Source of the DNA: Catellatospora coxensis
Lineage (GTDB): Bacteria; Actinomycetota; Actinomycetes; Mycobacteriales; Micromonosporaceae
Length of the DNA stretch: 32,348 nucleotides
Assembly: GCF_016862635.1 (NCBI RefSeq)
Contig: NZ_BONI01000095.1
Location: 1-32,348, forward strand
Reading direction: 5' to 3'
Part shown: positions 26,501 to 32,348 of the stretch, in pieces
Numbering within the stretch: position 1 is the stretch's first letter
How the letters are laid out: every line of letters starts with the position of its first letter
The notes under the pieces: model-generated
Told to the model about the DNA's origin: nothing
The model's input: the letters and a program-made list of their open reading frames with translations, nothing else
The model's database searches: none
Made by a program: the position numbers and the translations under genes

Positions 26501-28318
26501 GGGCTCGCCGGGCGGAGGTCCGTCCGAACGTACGGTCTCGACGGGGCGGGCCGGTCCGCCCGGCTCCCACGATGCCGCGAGGTCCGCCACGATCCGCGCC
26601 AGCAGGTCGGCGATGGCGGCCAGAGTGCCCGCGTCGCCGTTACGGGCCAGCACGAGCAGCGCCGAAACCGGGTCCTCCGGGTCGAATCCCGCTCGCAGCA
26701 CAACCAGTTCCCGCTGGTCGGGACCACCGAGGTCGACGGCGATCCGGCGGGGAACGTCGCGCGGGTCGAGGCGGGCCAGGATCGCCGCCCGCCCGTCCGG
26801 ATCGTCGGTGAGATGCCACAGCAGCTCCAGCGCGCGACGGCGGACCGGCCGCAGGTGCGGCGCGACAGGCCCGGTGGTGACGTCGCCGCCGGTCAGGCCG
26901 AGCCCTTCCCGCAACACCGCCACGGTCCGGGGGCCGCCGACTGCCTCCAGCGTGCGCAACGCCGCCGCCGGGGCCCGCGGCAGCAGCTCGATGACCGCCG
27001 CCTCCGCCGGAGTATGGCCCAGCGCCCCGATCGCCGCCAGGAACGGCTCCGGACGCGACGTCGCGGGCAGCACACCGGCGATCGCGTCGCCGACCGGCAG
27101 GTCCCCGCCTCCCTGGCGGGCCAGCTCGACCAGCAGCGCCAGCCGTCGCGGCCACATCGGGTCGTCGGGGTCCTCGGCCACCAGCGCGCCGAACGCCGCA
27201 CGGCGGCACGTGAACACGATCGTGGCAACCTCGGCCGCGGACACGGTGTGATCGGCCAGCGCGAGGTCCACGATGTACGCAGCATCGTCACCGGCCGGGA
27301 AGACGCCGCGCCGGTGCATGGCCCGAAGGCACGCCACCACGGATGCGCCGAACAGCAGCGGGTCGGTGGCGGCGGCTGCCAGGATCCCGCCGATGTCCGC
27401 AACACCGGCCAGGGTGCCCAGCTCCCGCAGTGCCCGCTGCCGGGCCCGCGGCGGCATCGCCCCGTCCGTGATGACGTCGTGGAGAAGGTCGCCATGCCCG
27501 TGACGGGCGGCAGCCACGATCGCGGCATCGATCACGGCAGGCCCCGGTGACGGCGGATCAACGGCCTGGCCCCGGCGGGCACCGGCCGGGGCAGACCCTG
27601 GCGACGGCGCAGTGGTGACGAGGAGCGGTCGAAGCCGCTCTCGGCGCAGCGGGGCGAGCGCGGCCCACGGCTCGGCCAGCTCCTGCAGCGCGGCAGCGGA
27701 CACCTCGACGGATTCGAGCAGCCTGCCGACGTGCTCGCGGGCACGGGCCGGGGCCAGCAGTGCGCTGTGCAGCCCTTCGCGGGCCAGGCGCAGCGCCGCG
27801 TCTCGCAGCACCCGGTCGCCGCTGGCGGCCAGCTCGCCGACCAGCTCATCCAGCCGGTCGGTGTCGGCGGCGGCGATCCCGGCGACGGCCTGGTAGAGCA
27901 GCTCGCCCGCCGGTTCGCTGCGGACCTTCGCGGGCTCGTGGCAGATCTCGGCGCGCAGCCAGGCGACCTGAACATTGACCGGCAGGCCGACCGTACGCCA
28001 CCGCGGCCGGCGCTGCTCGGGCACGTACCGCCAGAGCCGCCGGTGAAGGTCGGCCAGGAGAAGCGCCGTCTCGGACGGTCCGTCCAGCGTCGGCGGCAGC
28101 ACCCCGGCCAGTTCGGCCAGGTCGGAATCCTCGGTGCTCGGAATCGCGGTCCGCGCAGCCAGCCGGTCCAGACCCAGGTGCCGCAGCAGCGGGTCGACGT
28201 CGCGAATGAGCAGCTTCAGAACGGCTGGCGTGCAGTCCCGCGCCTCCAGGTGGGTGGAGAGCCAGTCGAGGTCGCCTCGCCGCACCGCAGCCCTGACCGG
28301 CTCGCTCACTGGTGTCAT
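23588..28318 (-). CDS. 1576-residue HEAT-like repeat protein, unknown function
   Basis: A ~170-kDa protein without signal peptide or membrane segments. It consists almost entirely of amphipathic alpha-helices. HEAT-like pairs are clearest at about 690-860 (RHRDRHIRKHAIAALAADST, then ALGRIQARWAAPAIAACLDH, and AVPKLLSWLGRHDNPGLRAALVKAL) and at 1440-1550 (LLHHREPAIRLHAHRVARKLL, LLDDPEPDVVRAAVNTLSHA, LLVHPQAAVRRAAFGGL). The middle (about 200-690 and 870-1400) is helical but more divergent. No nucleotide-binding, nuclease or protease motif is visible. Such solenoids usually bind proteins or nucleic acid. The ATG at 28318 has no Shine-Dalgarno; TACGAT lies 8 bases upstream. Its codon use looks like the rest of the window. 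Confidence 0.8.
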   Translation of the reverse strand: MTPVSEPVRAAVRRGDLDWLSTHLEARDCTPAVLKLLIRDVDPLLRHLGLDRLAARTAIPSTEDSDLAELAGVLPPTLDGPSETALLLADLHRRLWRYVPEQRRPRWRTVGLPVNVQVAWLRAEICHEPAKVRSEPAGELLYQAVAGIAAADTDRLDELVGELAASGDRVLRDAALRLAREGLHSALLAPARAREHVGRLLESVEVSAAALQELAEPWAALAPLRRERLRPLLVTTAPSPGSAPAGARRGQAVDPPSPGPAVIDAAIVAAARHGHGDLLHDVITDGAMPPRARQRALRELGTLAGVADIGGILAAAATDPLLFGASVVACLRAMHRRGVFPAGDDAAYIVDLALADHTVSAAEVATIVFTCRRAAFGALVAEDPDDPMWPRRLALLVELARQGGGDLPVGDAIAGVLPATSRPEPFLAAIGALGHTPAEAAVIELLPRAPAAALRTLEAVGGPRTVAVLREGLGLTGGDVTTGPVAPHLRPVRRRALELLWHLTDDPDGRAAILARLDPRDVPRRIAVDLGGPDQRELVVLRAGFDPEDPVSALLVLARNGDAGTLAAIADLLARIVADLAASWEPGGPARPVETVRSDGPPPGEPAVPDKVVAAIHALGGRLHERGKLRPYCLREAGSAAEAGHALVATMVLNLLDRPGLSAGEQAVLLALLPRAPYAGTRARVHRLLRHRDRHIRKHAIAALAADSTGDAAEALSASLIILTTARDPQTVRQALLALGRIQARWAAPAIAACLDHPTMNIKKTAAEVLVEAGAPAAVPKLLSWLGRHDNPGLRAALVKALGAILGHAHAATVLAAAEQADDERTRRLLLDALDWTLSARAVEALARQGSPVAPALLALVAAGEIRLREGTVGDLAALFTAHGIAAPARPVRAAQGPFDEDVDALVRDGWNPATALRIVAGHEREPGNPSAGRLARLRPLLVDWLRLAASDIAAAPATLRLTLRLCPAPWSADEVKTFAQAAGTLVDGLGEAAGEDRDALLTVLEAVAPTLHAAQALGLAARLRTLAPTAAGRRSSLALLRRCGAVLTRTDVEQALAAARLGPDPWRAETAVLRDAFAVTATPASEEATAWRLRLEAAVRLLGDLAGFRTRDEHPLPSRDRLDALIDLFPAAHQDARGAMLDWMESLQPIGVPSWTLAEHADKAADRPRIPHDGDLDQPRSAALRERLLGMLDAPVAKRRDAAAAALRHWPEPETVREVLRAFLDGRATVRVDVGVSAGLAPALNSIDESELRTIAAGGEAARERVARVAYHLDPSGLHRVLPLLLEWWEHGDPATRVSVAAALRKDAEYADTLAESLHSRLDAGAWGYLDLIANRPLLRTPALDEVQRRLRAEGRPDLADRITLVDGPLRGPDAADSDTARLAALRERPPADATTAGPSRADLLDLIRTGHAEQVRRALSRLAEVHEDHRPADARLAADQAAELENLLADLLHHREPAIRLHAHRVARKLLDRPTYLRHSTVLLDDPEPDVVRAAVNTLSHADHQPAIPAIVGLLVHPQAAVRRAAFGGLVQVGPSAIPALRHAAGRARPDRRHHYTAVLDRITERAADEAVVR

Positions 28319-28485
28319 GTCGGCCGATCGTAGTCGGCGTCCTGATCACGGCAATACCGTTTCGAGCTGCGCTCGGGTCTCGCGGGTCGGAATTCGTACG
28401 CCGGCTCCGAGACGCTTGCCGACTGCGGCCCCTTCCATCAGCCCGTCCGCGGTGGGGCCGCGGATGGCCGCGACCCCACCGCACT
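28319..28485. other. intergenic region between the secreted-protein and HEAT-like genes
   Basis: 167 bases. Apart from the hairpin at 28451-28480 and a possible -10 (TACGAT, 28327-28332, minus strand) for the HEAT-like gene, I see no coding or RNA-gene signal. Confidence 0.5.
28451..28480 (-). terminator. terminator-like hairpin after the secreted-protein gene
   Basis: Outer arms GGTGGGG (28451-28457) and CCCCACC (28474-28480) and inner arms CGCGG / CCGCG around ATGG pair in one 12-bp stem with a single C-A mismatch. On the minus strand it follows the stop at 28486 by 5 bases, and so would end that transcript before the HEAT-like gene. Confidence 0.6.
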
Positions 28486-29424
28486 TCAGTATATGATCTT
28501 GTAGGCGCAGATGAACCCGCCCATGAGCGCGATGTCGCCGTCATGGTCGTCGTCGTCGGCGTATACGTCCAGTGCGGCACGCGCCTTGTCACCCAGGGCG
28601 AGATACCACTGCAGGCTGAGCTCGCCCGGATCCGGGTGCTGTCCCTCGCCGCCCACCGCCACCATGTAGTAGCGATGGACGCCTCCCCCGAATTCGCAGC
28701 TGTCCAGGTAGGAGCCGCTCGAACCGTAGAGGCTGCCGACGTGGTCGAGCATGTGGGCGAAGCGCACGTCCTGCGGCAGCTGCGCGCAGACGACCGTCGC
28801 CACGACATTCCACACCGACGTCGTACCCGGTGGGATCTCGCTGGCCACCGCCTTCACCGACTCCGGGTTCTGACCGGAGTTCGACAGGTACGCGCGCCAC
28901 AGCGAGTCGAAGCGGACCGCCCGGCCGCCGCCGCGGATACTCGCGCCCATGCCGATCTTCGTCGTGCGAGGCGGGCACTCGGCGATCGCCGACTTGGTCT
29001 GCTGGCTGTCGGCGGCGGAGGTCACGTTGACGTACACGAATCCCGGATAGTCGGGGCCGCAGGCGGCAGTGACCTGGACCGACCAGGTGCCGGGGAAGTT
29101 CCCGGCGTGCAGGTCGGCTCGCTCACTGGCCTCGACGACGAACCCGCTGTCGGTCGGCTGGCTACGGTGAATGAATACCTGGTTGGTCGCCCCGAGCACC
29201 TTCCCGCCGCCGCCGAGGGCACGGGTTCCGGCCGGACACACGGCGGTCACGACGACGTGGCTGTCCGAGCCCGGTGTGCTGGTCACCTCGACGTACCGGA
29301 TTCCCGGGTTGTACGGATCACCGCCTCCGCCGGGTGGCGGCGCGGCATGCACCGGCGCGGCGGCGATCGCGATCATGGCTGCCGCCGTCAGCGACGCTGC
29401 TCGCCGCAGTCTGCGATGCGACAT
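28486..29424 (-). CDS. secreted protein with two related beta-rich units
   Basis: A 312-residue exported protein. The signal peptide (MSHRRLRRAASLTAAAMIAI, then AAAPVHA; cleavage near residue 27) is followed by a short Pro/Gly linker. Unit 1 (about 42-124) starts IRYVEVTSTPGSDSHVVVTAVCP, with AGTRALGGGGKV and WSVQVTAACG. Unit 2 (129-214) starts FVYVNVTSAADSQQTKSAIAECP, with RTTKIGMGASI and WNVVATVVCA. Each unit carries two cysteines at like positions, so each probably has a disulfide. A distinct C-terminal part (215-312) follows. No family is recognised and no catalytic motif is seen. The ATG at 29424 has GAGAGGGG about 7 bases upstream. It is divergent from the second HEAT gene. Confidence 0.8.
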   Translation of the reverse strand: MSHRRLRRAASLTAAAMIAIAAAPVHAAPPPGGGGDPYNPGIRYVEVTSTPGSDSHVVVTAVCPAGTRALGGGGKVLGATNQVFIHRSQPTDSGFVVEASERADLHAGNFPGTWSVQVTAACGPDYPGFVYVNVTSAADSQQTKSAIAECPPRTTKIGMGASIRGGGRAVRFDSLWRAYLSNSGQNPESVKAVASEIPPGTTSVWNVVATVVCAQLPQDVRFAHMLDHVGSLYGSSGSYLDSCEFGGGVHRYYMVAVGGEGQHPDPGELSLQWYLALGDKARAALDVYADDDDHDGDIALMGGFICAYKIIY

Positions 29425-29535
29425 GGCGCATCCCCTCTCCCCATCGGCGAACGGAGGTTCGCCGTGGCATGAGCGTAGGAATCCGGCGGCGGCCGACGCC
29501 GCAACCTGTCGCGTATCAGGCCGAGAACTGGTCGC

Positions 29536-29541
29536 TATATT
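29536..29541 (+). promoter_or_regulatory. -10-like TATATT of a leaderless promoter
   Basis: TATATT is followed by the 6 bases GGCGCG and then the ATG of the HEAT-repeat gene at 29548. The same hexamer spacing and the same GGCGCG spacer occur before the half-MFS gene. No Shine-Dalgarno is present. Confidence 0.55.
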
Positions 29542-29547
29542 GGCGCG

Positions 29548-31635
29548 ATGCTCGCGGGACTCGATGAGATCGACTGGTCGGCGTACTGGGGCGCTTACGG
29601 TCCGTGCACGGAGGCGCCGGACATCCTGCGGGCGATGGCGGACCAGGACCCGCAGACCGCCGACGAGGGCCGGGTCGAGTTCTACTCGTCGATTTGGCAT
29701 CAGGGCACCGTCTACCCGGTGACCGTGGTAGCCGTGCCATTCCTGGTCGAACTCGCCACCACACCGGGAGTACGCGATCGAGACATGCTCCTCGTCACCC
29801 TCGGCGAGCTCACCGACCCGGAGCAGAGCAACGGCGACGACCAGCCTGCCGTCCGGGAGGCGATCGCCGCCCGCAGCAGCACACTGGTGCCGCAGCTCGC
29901 CGATCCCGACCCGGAGATCCGCGCGGCCGCCGCATACACGGTGGCCCGTTGCGGGCCGCAGCACCTGCGGACGCTGCACGGCCGGTGGGCCGTCGAGTCC
30001 GACTCGGCGGTCCGGGCCGTGCTGCTGCTGGGCATCGCGCACCACGAGGGGGCCGCGTGCGCCGAGCTACTGTGCACGGCGGCCACCACCGAGGCGCACC
30101 CCTTGCCCGCGGCGGCCGCGCTCGCCTACGCGAAAGCCGGGCTCCCGCTCCCTGCGGAGGCTGTGGTTCCGGTCGCCGCGTCTTTCTCCGCCAAGGAGTG
30201 GAGGAGCCCGTGGGCCGGTGGAGACCCGCTGCGCGAGACGCTGAGCCGGCTCGACGGGGTGTCGGCTGAAGCGCTTGCCGGAACCATGCTCGCCGACGGA
30301 GGTTCGTCGACCGGACGCGTCCGCCTCGCCAAGGCGTTGCAGTCCCGGTTCCGGGCGAAGCGGTCCGCCCCCGCGGCGCTGATGCCGTACCTGCGCGAAC
30401 TGCTCGCCGACCGTACCGAGACGGTGGTCGCTGCCGCGGTGGACGCGGCCGTGCACGCCGGACCAGCCGCGGCGGCGGTCGCCGACGAACTGGCCCGCAT
30501 CGCCGGCGACGGTCTCGCGGCGGTCCCGCAGCCGCATGGCGACCCGTTCTCCAAGCGCACCACCGGCGGCCTGGCGGCCTACCCGGAACCCGCGAACACC
30601 GCCCTGTCCGTCCTGGTCCGCCTCGGTGACCGGCGCTGGCGGGACCCGGCGCTCGCGGCCTGGGAGGCCGGCCACTGGCTCTCCGCCGACGCACTGCTCG
30701 ACGAGTACGTGCCGGAGTTCGATCCGGTCGCCCTGGACGGGGTGCGCCGCCGGATCAGCAGGCTGCTCGCCGCACAGGTGCCCGGAAACCCGATCATCGA
30801 CGCGGTGATGTCGGTCGTGGGCTGGGGTCCGGCTGCTGCCCCGGCGGTGCCCGAACTCATCGCCGCCCTGCCGGTCGCGACCGCCGCCGCCCCGCTGGCC
30901 CTGGCCGCGACCGGGGCCGCCACACCCGAGGTCGTCGCGGCCCTGCGACAGGCCGGTGACACCCGGGCCGGGCACGCGTTGTGGCGGCTCACCGGCGATC
31001 CGGGGCCGCTGGTCGCAGCCGCCGCCCGGATGCTCGACCACTCGACGCCGTGCGTCCTGGACTACGAGCTGAAACTTGTCGCCGACCTCGGCCCGGCGGC
31101 CGTGTCCCTGGTGCCGCGGCTGCGTCCAGCCCTGACCGGCACAGCCGAACACACCATGCCCGAGCAGCTCGCCGCCGCCCTGGTGGTCTGGCGGGCCACC
31201 GGTGACCCGGCCGCGGTCCTGCCGACCGTCGAGGCGGCGCTTCGCGTCGGCGACCCGTCCGCCCGGTGGCACGCGAGGCAAGCCGCCCGGCTGGCCGCCG
31301 ACCTGGCACCGGCTGCCGCCGATCTCATACCGCTGCTTCGCGCGGCGCTTGACGCCGAGCAGGCTCTGGTCGACACCGCGCGTGCGCTGTGGCGGCACGG
31401 CGTGGACCCGGCCGAACTCGTCGCACCGCTGCTGACCGCGGCCGCGGATCCCCACGGCGGCTCGGCGGCGGTGGCGCTGCTGGTGGAGATGGGTGCGACC
31501 GCGGCCGTGCCCGGACTCACCGAACTGGCCGAACGCGACGAACGCGTGGTGTGCGCCGGCACCTGGACCGACACGGTGTGGGCGGACGAACGGCTGCGCG
31601 GCCAGCTCAGGGCGGCGGTCAGCGCTCTGAGCTGA
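29548..31635 (+). CDS. 695-residue HEAT-repeat protein
   Basis: A cytosolic protein of HEAT-type helical repeats. The N-terminus (IDWSAYWGAYGPCTEAPDIL, then SSIWHQGTVYPVTVVAVPFLVELA at about 47-70) resembles a conserved start found in many actinobacterial HEAT-repeat proteins. Later repeats include LADPDPEIRAAAAYTVARCG, LLADRTETVVAAAVDAAVHAG and LRVGDPSARWHARQAARLAAD. No catalytic motif is seen. Proteins of this kind are thought to act as protein-binding scaffolds, and some occur near polymorphic toxin or immunity genes; nothing here proves that role. The ATG is 6 bases after TATATT. It is divergent from the secreted-protein gene and converges on the lipoprotein gene. Confidence 0.85.
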   Translation: MLAGLDEIDWSAYWGAYGPCTEAPDILRAMADQDPQTADEGRVEFYSSIWHQGTVYPVTVVAVPFLVELATTPGVRDRDMLLVTLGELTDPEQSNGDDQPAVREAIAARSSTLVPQLADPDPEIRAAAAYTVARCGPQHLRTLHGRWAVESDSAVRAVLLLGIAHHEGAACAELLCTAATTEAHPLPAAAALAYAKAGLPLPAEAVVPVAASFSAKEWRSPWAGGDPLRETLSRLDGVSAEALAGTMLADGGSSTGRVRLAKALQSRFRAKRSAPAALMPYLRELLADRTETVVAAAVDAAVHAGPAAAAVADELARIAGDGLAAVPQPHGDPFSKRTTGGLAAYPEPANTALSVLVRLGDRRWRDPALAAWEAGHWLSADALLDEYVPEFDPVALDGVRRRISRLLAAQVPGNPIIDAVMSVVGWGPAAAPAVPELIAALPVATAAAPLALAATGAATPEVVAALRQAGDTRAGHALWRLTGDPGPLVAAAARMLDHSTPCVLDYELKLVADLGPAAVSLVPRLRPALTGTAEHTMPEQLAAALVVWRATGDPAAVLPTVEAALRVGDPSARWHARQAARLAADLAPAAADLIPLLRAALDAEQALVDTARALWRHGVDPAELVAPLLTAAADPHGGSAAVALLVEMGATAAVPGLTELAERDERVVCAGTWTDTVWADERLRGQLRAAVSALS

Positions 31636-31686
31636 TCCGCTCCGCCGACGCCAGGACAGCGAGCCGCCGGTGCCGGGCCGGGAGAC

Positions 31687-31709
31687 GGGAGCGCCCCCGT
31701 GGCGCTCCC
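31687..31709. terminator. bidirectional terminator hairpin
   Basis: Perfect 9-bp arms GGGAGCGCC (31687-31695) and GGCGCTCCC (31701-31709) with a 5-base loop lie between the convergent HEAT-repeat gene (stop 31635) and the lipoprotein gene (stop 31722). No T-tract is seen. Confidence 0.72.
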
Positions 31710-31721
31710 ACCCCCGGAGAC

Positions 31722-32156
31722 TCATGCCCGACGCATGCTCATATGCAGATCCGCGCAACCGGTGCCGCCGCCGATACAGACGCCGTCGGTGATGCTGGGG
31801 AACACATGGAAGCCGTTCCTGTCGTAGGTGAAGCACTTCTCGCCGCCCAGACCCAGGCAGTCGTCGCTGCGCGCCCACCCGGCCGCCATGAACAGCCGGT
31901 CGACGAGGCGCACCGTCTCGGCCCGGGTGAGCGGCACGGTGTACCAGCGCGTCCGGACCAGCCGCGTCCTGTCCCGCTTGGCGTATCGGGCATGTTGCGC
32001 CCACTCGTGCTCCGGCAGCTTCACGGCATCGAGTTCGGCGGTCCCGGCGGCCAGGATCTCGGCGCCGGGAGGCCCGTCGTCGGCAGGAAAGCCGCAGCCG
32101 AGCACGAGGGCGGCGGCGAGCACCCCGGCGAGCATCTGGCGGCGCTGGATCGGCAT
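31722..32156 (-). CDS. small putative lipoprotein, unknown function
   Basis: A 144-residue protein with a lipoprotein signal: MPIQRRQMLAGVLAAALVLGC, with lipobox VLGC and Cys21. After a linker (FPADDGPPG) there is an alpha/beta-looking domain: RTRLVRTRWYTVPLTRAETVRLVDRLF, then MAAGWARSDDC and KCFTYDRNGFHVFPSITDGVCIGGGTGCADLHM. Four cysteines in the last third could make two disulfides. No family is recognised. The ATG at 32156 has AAGGAGAA 6 bases upstream, which is decisive against longer in-frame starts. It faces the HEAT-repeat gene across a terminator hairpin. Confidence 0.78.
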   Translation of the reverse strand: MPIQRRQMLAGVLAAALVLGCGFPADDGPPGAEILAAGTAELDAVKLPEHEWAQHARYAKRDRTRLVRTRWYTVPLTRAETVRLVDRLFMAAGWARSDDCLGLGGEKCFTYDRNGFHVFPSITDGVCIGGGTGCADLHMSMRRA

Positions 32157-32204
32157 GGCCCGTTCTCCTTTCCGAGTCCCCATCAGCTTCCTTCCGTGGA
32201 TACT

Positions 32205-32249
32205 CCGGCCTTCAGGCCGGCGAGGAAGCGGAACTCCTGCGGAGCAGGA
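32205..32249. repeat. two adjacent hairpins upstream of the lipoprotein gene
   Basis: CCGGCC-TTCA-GGCCGG (32205-32220) and TCCTGC-GGA-GCAGGA (32235-32249) are perfect 6-bp hairpins 14 bases apart. They lie 50 to 90 bases upstream of the lipoprotein start. They could belong to its leader, or be the end of an old IS605-type element, whose ends often carry a GGCCTTCAGGCC-like hairpin. No tnpA or tnpB is in the window. Confidence 0.4.
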
Positions 32250-32325
32250 CAGGCACAGCCGATCCGCCGCCATGGCGGACCGGCACCCACTCGAACGCCA
32301 GTACGAAACCGCACAGCTGTCCTGT

Positions 32326-32348
32326 TAGGATTCTCATCGTGGCCAGGT
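32326..32348 (+). promoter_or_regulatory. possible leaderless promoter and gene start at the window edge
   Basis: TAGGAT (32326-32331) is followed by 7 bases and then GTGGCC (GTG at 32339). A gene reading off the right edge could start here. Only three codons are visible, so this is a guess from the pattern seen at other genes. Confidence 0.25.

Noticed and set aside
24359..27550. Very long plus-strand open frame opposite the giant HEAT-like gene
   Set aside because: It is Arg/Gly/Gln-rich with no domain pattern, a typical antisense shadow in high-GC DNA; the minus-strand frame has consistent helical repeats.

Overview
The window is very GC-rich and gene-dense, with many GTG starts, genes that start directly behind a -10-like hexamer, and MacS-type two-component and SAM-methyltransferase families. 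This points to a filamentous actinomycete, most likely of the Micromonosporaceae type. That placement is an inference from style and gene content; there is no rRNA or other marker gene here. I recognise 25 genes plus an 3' fragment at the left edge and a possible gene start at the right edge. I see no tRNA, rRNA, CRISPR array or intact insertion sequence.

Left part (1-9200): a SAM methyltransferase; a BluB-type dimethylbenzimidazole synthase behind a half-size MFS-like membrane protein; a membrane protein carrying a C-terminal PemK/MazF-like domain; a MacS-family sensor kinase with a NarL/LuxR response regulator; a polytopic membrane protein; a rifampicin monooxygenase gene (rox) with a 17-bp perfect palindrome upstream that matches the rifamycin-associated element (RAE); a tandem DUF427 protein; and a STAS protein with Ala at the usual phosphorylatable Ser.

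Middle part (9300-19000): a Kup-type potassium transporter whose 3' end is overlapped in antisense by a methyltransferase gene; a large secreted Asp-box (BNR) beta-propeller protein; and, divergent from it, a complete four-gene ABC importer (permease, lipoprotein binding protein, ATPase, permease) coupled by three GTGA overlaps. A strong hairpin separates the operon from a convergent 62-aa membrane protein gene. The propeller protein and importer may cooperate in recognising and taking up an extracellular carbohydrate, but this rests on position only.

Right part (19000-32348): a helix-turn-helix/TPR-like regulator preceded by several dyads; a methyltransferase, an SDR and a cytochrome P450 that could be a small tailoring set; and then an accessory-looking stretch of unrecognised genes. 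That stretch holds a 1576-aa all-helical HEAT-like protein, a secreted protein with two related beta-rich units, a second 695-aa HEAT-repeat protein divergent from it, and a small cysteine-containing lipoprotein. This stretch and the membrane-anchored PemK-like protein are the least explained parts; the RAE-rox pair is the best-supported regulatory finding.
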